Assembly (NCBI RefSeq): GCF_008831285.2
Contig: NC_045139.1
Coordinates: 602,204 to 666,203, forward strand
Direction: 5' to 3'
Source of the DNA: Nymphaea colorata
Taxonomy: Eukaryota; Streptophyta; Magnoliopsida; Nymphaeales; Nymphaeaceae
Length of the DNA stretch: 64,000 bases
Both the position numbers and the translations under genes were made by a program. Below are positions 11,141 to 21,836 of this stretch, piece by piece; the stretch's first letter is position 1, and every line of letters starts with the position of its first letter. The notes beneath the pieces were generated by a model, which was given only the letters and a program-made list of their open reading frames with translations, ran no database searches and had not been told where the DNA came from.

Positions 11141-12183
11141 CTCTCTCTCCCCCCTCCCCAGTGTAACTGAACATGTGAATATGGTGCTGAATGATTTACG
11201 GAAGACATTGACCAAATATAAATGCAATAATAAATGAAAACATCAGGAATTAACGAACAAATGGTGCAACCAGAGTATATACAAATAATCACACTCACCT
11301 GTACACAATGAAGAAACTGAGTAAATCAAGCAACCCAACGACAAGAAGAACAAACCCTTGGAGTGTACCTCTAAGATCCTAAAAAGTTCAGGACTCAAAA
11401 TTTTGACTGCCCACCTACTAGTCGCATTACTGCCCCAGCCGCTTTGGATCTAAACAAATATCTGTTACTGAGTGCACCTCCTTGTTCTAAGCGGGCAGAA
11501 GAAGAAAAGAATTATATTTCCTTATATTGGTAATTGGCTCAAGATTATGCCATCAAAATTTCCATTCTTGAAATTAGCATTTGCGCCCTTCCTTTGAGAA
11601 GGTGTTAGCTTAACCATGGTTAACCGATCCCATAGTTAAGTTACCATCAAATTCTATTTTACGTTATTCAAAAAATTGCACACAACAATTTATCTCCCTC
11701 CTGTATGTCTTCCAAACTTAATCTCTAACATGGCAAAATCTAATCCAAAATCATTCACCATATTTTAAGTATAATTTGTCTTCCCGTCATCTGTTTTCCC
11801 ATATCCCTCCGGCCTCCAGCATTATATTTCATCAAAAAGTTCATTCCCAGGTTAAAAAGGATTCAGGTAAGCTCAATGAAGAAGTTGAACTCAATTGTTC
11901 AAGAAAGTCAAGAATTCAATAGTGCAGGTGTGTCTCTTCACAGGAGTTGCCTTGAATTTTCTGACATGGGTGTTCTCATGGCAAACTCACTCATAATTCT
12001 CAAGCTAAAACCTGTCCTCATTTTAGAAAAGATACCTGCAATTCAAGTATAACTGAGATTTTGGCCTGGTTCGGATAGAATGGTGAGATAAAGGCAGGTT
12101 CAAGAAACCCACGGACCATATCAGCAGAAATAAAAAAACTTGAGGCCCTTTTTGTCATTTATAAACAAAAGTTAGGGCCTCAA

Positions 12184-14052
12184 ATGAAAGTTATCCTTGC
12201 TTATCCCCATCACGACGGTCTGTCCTTCTCCAACCAGAGAAGGCGGGAGCTCGACCCTCGTCACCCCGCCATGGCCGCGGTCCCGCCGCCACCGGCGAAC
12301 CCCACCACGGTTTCCGCGAAAACAGACCGAGCCGACCTCCTGGAAGCTGTCGAGCTCCTCCGCCGGTGCACCAGTCCGGAGGAAACGCGGCAGCTGCACG
12401 CGCGGCTCGTGAAGGCGGGGCTCTCCGACAACCGGTTCGCCCAGAACCGTCTCACCGCCTCCTGCGCTCTATCCGACGCTCGGTACGCCCTCGAGGTCTT
12501 CGCCCGCTCTGCCTCCCCCAGCCGCTTCATGCGCAACACTGTCGTTCGGGCCCTCGCCGAGTCCGAGTCTCCCGGCGACGCCGTTCGGTTCTACGGCGGT
12601 ACGCACGCCCTCGGCCTCCCGGCGAACCGTTACACTTTTCCGGCGCTTCTCAAGGCATGCGCCCGCCTCCTTGGATTGGAGGAAGGCCGCCAGGCCCACT
12701 GCCACGTCGTCAAGTGGGGCCTGCAGCCTGACGTCCACGTGAGCAACACCCTCATCCACCTTTATGCTAGCTGTGGCCGGTTGACGCAAGCCCGCAAAGT
12801 GTTCGACGAAATGCCTCTGAGAACTGTGGTCTCTTGGAATGCCCTGATCTCCGGCTATGTCCAGAATGGGATGTCCTCGGAGGCGCTCTCGATGTTCCGA
12901 GAAATGCAGATTGAGGGCACTGAGCCGAATGAGGTGACCATGATCGGCGTCTTGACTGCTTGCTCGCATGCAGGTGCACTTGAGCTGGGCAAGTGGGCAC
13001 ATGCTTACATTCGAAGGCGTGGGCTTGGAGTGAGAATTGGTGTGGTAACTGCTCTGATAGATATGTACTCCAAATGTGGGTGCATTGAGAGGGCTGTCGA
13101 GGTTTTTGAGGGGATACCAGATAAGAATATAGTATGCTACACAGCCATGATCAATGGCCTTGCTGTCAATGGCCACGGCGAAAGCGCAGCGGCGCTGTTT
13201 GATAGGATGGTGATGGTCGGCATTAAGCCGGACGAGATCTCATTGATTAGTGTTCTTTGTGCTTGTAGCCACAGTGGTCTGGTGGAAGCTGGGCGACGGT
13301 ACTTCCGCGATCTTCAGAGGAGATACAATGTGGCACCTCAGGTGGAGCACTATGGTTGTATGGTTGATCTCTTGGGAAGGTCCGGCCACCTCGAAGAGGC
13401 ATATGAATTGGTAAAGAACATGCCCTTTGAGCCGAATGCGATTATATGGCGGACATTGCTTGGTGCATGCAAAGTGCACAACAATGTTAAACTGGGGGAG
13501 CTCGTGGTGAAGGAGATCATGATGTTGGAGCCTCACCACCATGGAGACTATGTTCTTCTTTCCAATATATATGCAGCAGCAGGAAGATGGGAGGACGTGT
13601 CTAAGATCAGGAGGGTGATGAAGGACAGGGGAATTGTTAAGACGCCGGGATGCAGTATGATCGAAGTTGGCAACAAAATATATTCTTTCATTGTGAAAGA
13701 CAAATCGCATAGACACTCGGAGGAGATGTACAAGATGCTAGATCAAATGGCACAACGGTTAAGATCAGCAGGTCATGTACCCAATACGTCACTGGTATTG
13801 ATTGATATGGATGAGGAAGAAAAGGAGAATTCGTTGAACTATCATAGTGAGAAAGTGGCGCTTGCGTTTGGGCTCATAAAGACCAGAGCTGGAACTCCGA
13901 TTCGGATAGTGAAGAACCTGCGAGTTTGTGATGACTGTCACTCTGCAATGAAGCTTCTATCTGTTATTTATGAACGAGAAATTACAGTTCGGGACCGAAA
14001 TAGGTTCCACCATTTCAGAGGAGGAGTTTGTTCTTGTGGAGACTATTGGTGA
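12184..14052 (+). CDS. PLS-class pentatricopeptide repeat protein with DYW deaminase domain
   Basis: Intronless 622-aa ORF. An alternative start at M30 (MAAVPPPP, base 12271) is possible. A GC-rich N-terminal segment is followed by P, L and S type PPR motifs from about residue 110 to 450 (for example VVSWNALISGYVQNG and VTALIDMYSKCG). E/E+ motifs come next, with the PG box PGCSMIEV near 488-495. The C-terminal DYW domain has the deaminase signature H554-S-E556, C582-x2-C585 with H586, then CSCGDYW at the very end. PPR-DYW proteins bind specific organelle transcripts and carry out C-to-U editing. Plastid or mitochondrial targeting is therefore expected, though the N terminus is not a textbook transit peptide. 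All catalytic and zinc residues I can check are present, so it looks functional. The RNA target cannot be read from sequence. The first ~500 bases are clearly GC-richer than the rest. Confidence 0.95.
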   Translation: MKVILAYPHHDGLSFSNQRRRELDPRHPAMAAVPPPPANPTTVSAKTDRADLLEAVELLRRCTSPEETRQLHARLVKAGLSDNRFAQNRLTASCALSDARYALEVFARSASPSRFMRNTVVRALAESESPGDAVRFYGGTHALGLPANRYTFPALLKACARLLGLEEGRQAHCHVVKWGLQPDVHVSNTLIHLYASCGRLTQARKVFDEMPLRTVVSWNALISGYVQNGMSSEALSMFREMQIEGTEPNEVTMIGVLTACSHAGALELGKWAHAYIRRRGLGVRIGVVTALIDMYSKCGCIERAVEVFEGIPDKNIVCYTAMINGLAVNGHGESAAALFDRMVMVGIKPDEISLISVLCACSHSGLVEAGRRYFRDLQRRYNVAPQVEHYGCMVDLLGRSGHLEEAYELVKNMPFEPNAIIWRTLLGACKVHNNVKLGELVVKEIMMLEPHHHGDYVLLSNIYAAAGRWEDVSKIRRVMKDRGIVKTPGCSMIEVGNKIYSFIVKDKSHRHSEEMYKMLDQMAQRLRSAGHVPNTSLVLIDMDEEEKENSLNYHSEKVALAFGLIKTRAGTPIRIVKNLRVCDDCHSAMKLLSVIYEREITVRDRNRFHHFRGGVCSCGDYW

Positions 14053-16000
14053 GGTAGTCTATGGAGGTTTTGTCTTATCTCCTTGAGAAATGGCGCAAGA
14101 TTTTTCAGTGAATTTCTTCATTGATTCGCCAAACCTCTTACGTTGCCAATGCTTATTACTATCGCAGCCATTTGGAAAAGATCACTTGCTGCACGGTCAA
14201 GTTTAAAAGCTTATCCGTTATTTGATCATCTGATCTTAATGGTACTACCATCACGTGCCACTCAGAACATTGCGAACTACGTGAACCTCACTATTTCTGA
14301 AATTGCTAATATGGTTCATGAACTTGCTTGCACGTCACTCTTAGCAAATCCAAAAGTATTTGTTGACACCCAGCCAATTCTCCGTCGATAACCAGTCAGA
14401 AACATCAAATGTTAAAATTCTTGACATGCTTGGATGAAGCAAGATTTTATTAATGCTCAGACAGTTGCTCAGAATGATTCAACGTGCAACCTTGAATCAA
14501 AGGCCTTAGCATGGTTTTGGTTCCTCTGCTGGTAGGAGCCTATGAGCATAGTCTAGGAAAGGTGAAAATCACCAGCACGAACATTGTTCCACAACGTGTA
14601 AACCAAAAACAAATTGTTAAACGTCTTTACATGGTGCAAATAGAGGAATAGGTGAAATTGCTGCTGTCCATCTCCTCCCGTCTATCAGCTCCCTGCATAA
14701 TTTCTTGATTCTGCTTCCTCTTTGTCACCTAGATCAATACCAAACCAGTAGGCACAATTCCAAATCATCGGTCAACTTTCTTCACATAATCAAAGGAAAC
14801 TCGTATACAAGATTTTGGACGTTTTAATGCTACGAGCAGGAAAAAATTAGGACTCCCCTTTGAGGAATGGTTGTCGTCCCTCCAACTATTTCTGGTAGTA
14901 GGAACAATTTTATGCCCATTATTGACCAATAAGAGAATTATCTGAAGAGCATCAACTATTTGTATTACTGCAACATCCAAGTAAAAACAAAAAAAAAACT
15001 ACAAAAGAGCAGTCTAATATAACTTTTCTTGGCCATGCACTATAACAAACGTTCTAGGAAATTACAGTAAAACATCATTGACGATGACTAACAAGGGGTA
15101 CATGATGTCATAATTCTGATTTTCAACAGGGAAAAGAATTCTCTACATTCTTCATTCATCTTTCCAGGAATGATACTGACAGTCCCTGTAAGGAGGAACA
15201 CGAGGCCGGTAGTCTTGCCTGAGCTAATTTCAAGGATTTAGACAACCCATCAATTTCCTTGGTTAACATGTAAATTTCTTCTGCTTGCTTCTTAGTTGCC
15301 ACTTGCTCTATGATCCTGCACTAGCCATGTATAATAGTCACAACCATGTGGCGACAGATTAGCATCATAATGGTCTTAGTACATTGTCCGGTTGTGTTTC
15401 GAGCCATTGGGTGATAAAGCAGGCAACTAGAGAAAACAATGAGGATATCTTTTGTGTCATGGCAAGTAATGTAAAAGTAATCAATAGCTTCAGTGTAGGT
15501 GTTCAGGTGCTGCACGCAGCTCCACTCTTTTCAGAAGATGAAAGCAGATGTACAACAAATGTATGAATAAGGACATCAACGACTAAGCAAACACAATCAC
15601 TTAACAAGCCTTTCTCTCCAGGCAAGGAGTGACCGTTTTCTGAAGCACCATGATATATGTGTGGTAGCTCTGACTAGGTCGAAAGGTGAAATCTTATGGA
15701 ATTAGGCAAAGATCATGACTATGATTGCCATATCAGTTATATGGTTTGGACGAACACGTACATAGGAAGAACATGTCCAGTTTTGAAACTCTTTGGTCTC
15801 AATGATCTAATTTTGAAGGCAAAAGGCAAAACATGAACAGGATGAGCAAACTTCAGGGTACCAACCCAGGGAAATCCTTCAAGCATACATAAACATATTG
15901 ATAAATAGAATTTTGAAATGCTAGAAAACTCAAGGAGAAGCTGCAAACGTCCAAGATCAACTTTGTGAGGAAATTCTTGCAAGTGAAGGAAACCCCTGAA
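14053..16000. other. Spacer between convergent PPR and UBE3D-like genes
   Basis: This stretch contains the presumed 3' UTRs of both convergent genes. The small open frames in it look random. No repeat structure or RNA gene was recognised. Confidence 0.5.
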
Positions 16001-19000
16001 TCAAGAGTTTCTGAAAAGACATGGGAAGTAAAAAGATAGAAACGGTTGAAACAAGATATTTCCATGAGAATCCTTATTCTTAAGAAATCTGATAGACCAT
16101 TCGTTAACAACCTTAGAAAAACTCAGAGGTTGATGGTGACACATAAAAGAGAATATGTCCTATACCTTAAGAATAAATATTAGCAATAACGAATGCTGTT
16201 TACTATTTGATATTTAACTTCTGATGTCTTATCTGGTGGCCTGCCTTTCTCTAAACTACAAGGTGGAATCATACCAAAATAAGGCCTGGTGAATGACTCA
16301 CCTTGAATCGGATTCTCCTGAGTTAGTATAATCATAAAATAACACCTTTATCATAGGTTGCAAAACTGGCATAGATCCAGGACCTTGGGATTCATTGTCT
16401 GCATCCCACAAAGATCCTGTACAACACCAGGCTTCTGAATTTAAAAGGATAAGGTGCAGCCTTCGAGCTTTTGTGTTGACATCCCTGACCACAGTATGAA
16501 ATGACAGTTCATCGGCAGCACTTTCTAGCAACTGACTTGAAAACATCCTTTGACATGTGTGTTGCCTGTTCAGAAAGAAACAACTAAGCATCAATAGATT
16601 AAGTTCCCATGCTCTATCCATTACCAGCCAAATGCCTAAAAGCAGATGTTGTAATTGGTATCCTTTTGTGCTAAGTTACAATGGAAACTCAAACGAGGTA
16701 TCAATAGGTTATGGTTTGAATGGTTGTTGAATGACCTCAAAGTCCGAATCTAAGGGGCCCAAAAAAGCTCTTTATCAGTTTATCTATAATGGATCAACCA
16801 GAGAAATAATTCCCCAACCATCCAATATATGCTACAGTAATTTGCATGAAGATTCATGACAAAGAATGAGGAAACAGGTGAAAGAATAGAATCCTAGACC
16901 ATGTGAAGTATGTATTAGTTATTTGACAAAAAAAAAATTACCGGAATAGATCTTCTAGCCCACCACAAATATTGCTGGTCGAAATGTGACATTTGAACAA
17001 GCGAATACCATTGTCCAATGGCACATTCTGATCCCTGTCAGTAGGATATGTTCCAACCAGAGACGAACACTGAAAACAGAGAAACTCAACCCACTCAACA
17101 GAATTTGCATCACTGGAACTTTTAACTATGAATCCACTACCAAGCGAGCCACTGTAGAATCTTCCCTTCTCATTCTGGAGCTTAATGTTGGCCCCACAAC
17201 AGTACTCTGTTGTGTGTGTACTCAAACTTCTGCTGCTTAATTTGTCACATGATTTGTTCGCACAACAAGACTCTTTCGGAAAGCCACCATAGTCTGTTGA
17301 TTTGCAAATCTGTTCTTCCAGATTATGGCCTGACCTGTCTCCCGAGATACCAACATAAGCATTAGTGCCTGTATGCTCAAGGAAATGAGCAACCACACTA
17401 TTCTGCTCAAGACATACAATTGAATCTTGTGCCGTATGGTCCTCCAGCTGTGTGTTAGAAGAGTCATCTATTTTAGAAGGACAGACCAACCAGTCGCTAG
17501 AACCCAATCTTCTTGTTTCTGCTTCCAGATTTTTGAATTTCGCTTCATCAACAGTCAAAAGGTTGCTTACTCTAGCATCGAGCCTTTTGGGTTTAGCTTC
17601 TGAATCTTCATGGAAGTTCCCTTCGTTGATATTCAAGCACTTACACATTTTAGCAGTGTCATCAATGTCCTCTGATGATATATCACTGCATGATTTCCGC
17701 ATACTAGCATCCACTCTCTTCACTACTGATTTTTCATTGTCATATGGATTGTCTTTTGTTTTACATGGCACAATCTGCTGTTTGCAATTGTCAATCTCAA
17801 AGCCTGCAGTATCTTCCATATAAATAATCACGGACGAGTTATCAACAGCACAAACATCCACTTGACATGTAGAAGCACGTTCATATGCAGTTGCCAGTTT
17901 CTCGCTTGCACCACCAAACGAGCAACAACAAGCTCCGAACCAGTTGTCAGCAGCCTCCCGCCAATTCACAGAAGGAACCTCCGTAAATGCCCTGCAAGAG
18001 CAACCACATAAATCCAGGCCAGCATGGTTGGGCACATGCATGGAAGCACGCAGCAGCAGTTAAGGAGAATTCTAAGCTACCACTTAGAGAAATATGTGAT
18101 CAAAAAGAAGTTCAGCACCTGAAAGATCTCTTTGTTAGCTTCGCGGAGCAGCTCTTGCAGTAAAAGTCTACTTCTTTCATAGACGAAAGATCTTTTACAT
18201 CTACATCCAGCCATTGAAGAAAGTGATAAAAATTAGTAAAATCTATTTGGAGATTTACCAAACAAAGTTCTGAGACGTCGAACTAACATACCACGCGTAA
18301 GAACGACTGTGATAATAGTGCTGAACTGAAAATACAAAAAATAACAATGTATACATCTTGAAGCTTAATCACATTTCGTTAATGACTCTTTTACATGTCA
18401 AATTCACAAGAAGTCATACCGTAAGTACTGAAGCAGGCGACAGGCAAGTTAAGATCCGCCAAACTAGACTTAGTCGGGTAACCATCAAAATATCTAAGAA
18501 ATGATATCTAAGGAATATGCATGATAAACAGGACCTGGAAAGATACTAAAGAGCACATGTTCATGATGCTAACGGAAACGGTTTTGTTAAGCCCTTGAAT
18601 AAAACCACCATGGGAGGCTCTATCCATTCTCAACCAAGAACAGTACATCCGCCCTAAATCCTTTTATCTGAAACCCTAAGCCCTATAGAAAGAGACGATG
18701 CTCACCATTTTCCAAACGGAAAGGCGTCGGGAAATCGCCATTCTCGCCGCCAACCTCCCCAGAGTCGGAAACCGACGCGAGGTCCGCAACCAGGGGGTGG
18801 TCGACCGGGAGGAGCAGGGTCGTCTTGACCTGGATATGGTCGTCCATGGCCACGCAATGCAGTGGTGCGTCGTGGTCGACGACAACCGGAGGGAGGGGTA
18901 CCCTCACTGAGAAAGGGACGGCGCCGCCGCCGTTCTGCTGGGTCTGGGACTCCACCCATCTGAGATGGACAGTCCAGCGGCCGTGGCGCGACCAATCAAG

Positions 19001-19132
19001 GGCTGCGGTGAGCTGTTGACACTGGCTGGAGGGGGAGAGGAGCGAGCAAGAGAGGAAGAGCCGCAGGGCTCCGATGTGGGAGAGGGCCTCCCACGTGTAG
19101 TCCCACCGGCGAGGGCATTTCGGGGAACACAT
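16001..19132 (-). CDS. UBE3D: UBE3D-like HECT-like E2-binding protein (five exons)
   Basis: Minus-strand exons: 19132-18706, 18200-18119, 17991-16942, 16565-16302, 16121-16001. They total 1944 nt, in phase throughout, 647 aa. All introns are GT-AG. The N terminus has RRWDYTWEALSHIGALRLFL, followed by a VPLPPVVVDHD/LLLPVDHP segment. Exon 2 gives FYCKSC (C157, C160). Exon 3 opens with VPSVNWREAADNWFGACCC, a Cys-rich core typical of the plant E2C-binding/UBE3D family (HECT_2). A long, less conserved acidic/polar insert follows, then exon 4 with RRLHLILLNSEAW. Family members bind E2 enzymes and are described as E3-type ubiquitin ligases. The last exon (FSKVVNEWSIRF...) is placed by phase and splice signal only; its C terminus does not clearly match what I know of the family, so the end may be wrong. 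The start is the first ATG of exon 1. Confidence 0.85.
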
Positions 19133-21575
19133 AGTTGGGAAAGAGCCCCTCCAGGAAACGGCTTCTCAAAAATCTTGCGCGCCTGATATTCTTCTAGTGA
19201 GTGTTTTTCCTCCTAAGAGCTCGTGAAGTTACGATTTTATACATACTTCATTCACCATTTTCCCCAACTAAAAGCGGGTGTTAAAACTGGGCGGAGGGAA
19301 CGTCAAAGGCTGTTCGGTTTCAAATTTAAAGACAATCTGTCTCATGAATCAAACAATATGAAATTCCTCCCTTCAAAATATATCTTCTATTTCAATTTAT
19401 GTTAAATGCGTGCCCCAACTTTTTGACAAGATAATTTAACTGAGACGGGCCATCCAGTGGAACTTGTCTCGAATAACTTCACCAGGGTGCAAACATACCC
19501 ACAAAGGGAAAGGCTTAGACCAGCGGGATTCATCTTGGGTCCGAGGAAAAATCTTATGTCTTCTGCTCCTGAAAGTAATGCAGTTTCTCGTAAAAAGAAA
19601 AAGACTTTTTCTAAATTCAGCTCAAAGGAACTCTTATTATAGTGGATATAGCTGTTTGATTAGCAACTGCTTGTCCTTCTAGGCCTGAATTCAGATTTTG
19701 ATTCTGCATCTGATTTAGAACCATATCCTTCTAATAGCGAAGAAAAGCTGATGGTTATCTGCAGCCCATTTACATCATCAAGAAAAAAAGGGCATTTCCA
19801 AATCCAATATATATTTAACTGCCATGTGTTGGACCTGAGCGTTTACATGTAATCCATGTTGAAGAAGGATGTTATAATAATTAAGTTGGTATATGCATCC
19901 ATATAGGTGTGTATTTTGTGTGTTACAAAGTATTGATACAAAATCCTTTCCCTGAAACCACATCCTTCAAAAATGTTCAACAAACCTCAATCCAAGCAAT
20001 ACTTGAAATGCACATGACATCTCATATACAAAAATTCTCTTCTCCAACACTCTAAATGAATATCAAACCCTTTTGCTCAAAATCTCTAGATATCAGTAAC
20101 ATGTCATTATTTAGTCCTTGCTATTCTAATTGTTTCTTTTGAATGTCATTACATAGACAAACCTACAAATAATGAACTGTACTGAGACGTTCTTATAGAT
20201 GTTTCTGTGTGTATTCCGTGGCATCTCTCTCTCTCTCTTGCTTTGTGTGTGCCTGTGCGAGCTGGGGCCTGGTAGATCGTTGCCAGATCATGCCAGGTGA
20301 TGCATTTGAAGTGTTCCTTTTTCACTTGAAGAACTTGAAAGAATCTGAATTTGGTAGGGACTAGGAGCAGGTGCAGCCAAGAACACAAAACACCAAAACC
20401 ATAATAGAACCATCTACCTGCAACCCCTACTTTTATGTAATCTTGTCTCTCTGTGTGTGGCTTAATTGCTTCAATGAATCATAAGTTTCAATTTTGCAAT
20501 CAAGCTTCATTGATGTCAGGATGCTTTGAAAATGGTCAGAATGACACATCGGATTCAACTTGTATATTAATAAAGAAAATGTGGATCTTGTGACACATGA
20601 TCAAATTAGTATAATGGTTGCTTATGTTTATGTAAATAAATAAAAGAGCATTACAAGTAATAGATTGTGTTTAGTAAAATGAAGTTCACGTTTATCATCT
20701 CTCAAAGGGGCTTAGTTGCCACATGGTTAACTATGAGTTGATTTTCATGTACGCCACAAATTGTCAAGCTGAGGCTCTAAGTATGAGACCAGAGAGCGCA
20801 GCTGCGCAGGTGGTAAAAGGAGGAGTGAAGATCCTTAAGCTCCAACATTACCACTTTGCATCCTTTGTTTTCTGTGTTACTTTGGCATACAACAGTAGGT
20901 GAGGCCCTTTATGAAATTTTTGCTTGAAAGAAAAAATCCATTTAGTGGTTCTGTTTTGAGAAGATTTTCTAGTTATCAGGGAAAGAACACATGAAATTTT
21001 AGCAGTACATCTAAAGAGCTTTGTCAGTCGTCAACTCAGACTCAGTATGATGAGAATTATGTTACAGAGTAGTCTAATAGAGAACAATGAACGGAGGGTC
21101 CAGCCAACTGCGAATTCATCAACGTCTCTGATGTGGGTTCTATGGACAATTTGCTGATGTGGGTTGTATGGGGAGAGCAAAAATTATCTTGTAAAAAAAT
21201 GGACAAAAGAGATGCTAAAGCAAAAATCTGCCTCTTTCGACAGGAATAGGAAAACAATTTGGCAAAAAGATTTGTTCTTAGCTATCAACGGGGGCCCAAA
21301 GGTCTGGCGAAGCGCTCACCAAAGTGCACAGAGTCCAGCGGCAACCCGGGGCCTCTTCTTGGCCCACGTCCGTGTATCGCCAACTGGTGCTACTCTTCTT
21401 TCTTCCACAACGACGCTGACCACATTTATGCCTGCCATGTATTGGCAAATTAAAGAACACCGAAGTTGAAGACCAAAAACTCCATCTAATCGCTAATCTA
21501 CATAGACCTTGCCGTTCATTCATACAGCGGCACTTCCCATCTTCTTCCTACCCATCAGAAAAAAAGTTGGTTGTT

Positions 21576-21651
<76 letters not shown>

Positions 21652-21836
21652 GTGGCATCAGATAGCTTGATCTCTCTTCCCCTCCCCCTACACACACGCG
21701 CGCACAGAGGGAAAAAATGCCCATTTTGGTTTCAGAGTGAGAAGAAGGAAAATTCAGACTTTTGCACTTGTTAGTATCTGATTATTTTTGTGCGATCAGG
21801 CCTCTAGATTTGTGATCTGGTGGACAATCGGGCGCC
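19133..21836. other. Divergent intergenic region between UBE3D-like and DnaJ genes
   Basis: The two genes diverge from this 2.7-kb segment, so it should hold both promoters. It has a GC-rich patch at about 21290-21420 and a CT/TA microsatellite just before the DnaJ start. A stretch near 20780-20850 has a weak tRNA-like or SINE-like look that I could not substantiate. No coding exon was recognised. Confidence 0.5.
21577..21651. repeat. (CT)n(TA)n microsatellite in DnaJ promoter or leader
   Basis: A CT tract to 21613 passes into a TA tract ending ATATATG at 21651. It lies ~190 bases before the DnaJ start codon, so it could be in the core promoter or the 5' UTR. Two very short ATG-initiated frames follow between it and the main start. 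Confidence 0.9.

Larger units (their letters stand above)
1133..12183. other. Gene-poor intergenic region, 11 kb
   Basis: The first ~500 bases are probably bZIP 3' UTR, T-rich and with a TTC repeat near 1418-1438. Beyond that I see no coding exon: the open frames are short, A/T-biased and lack domain resemblance. The region holds microsatellites, a 54-bp hairpin (2318-2371), an inverted repeat at 6731-6875, a degenerate A/T-rich inverted-repeat stretch near 5270-5565, a poly-A run (7177-7201) and a CT-rich tandem repeat (10.97-11.14 kb). Confidence 0.6.

Noticed and set aside
12469-13176. 235-codon open frame on the minus strand inside the PPR gene
   Set aside because: It is the antisense shadow of the PPR-DYW coding region. 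It has no domain of its own, while the sense frame is fully explained.
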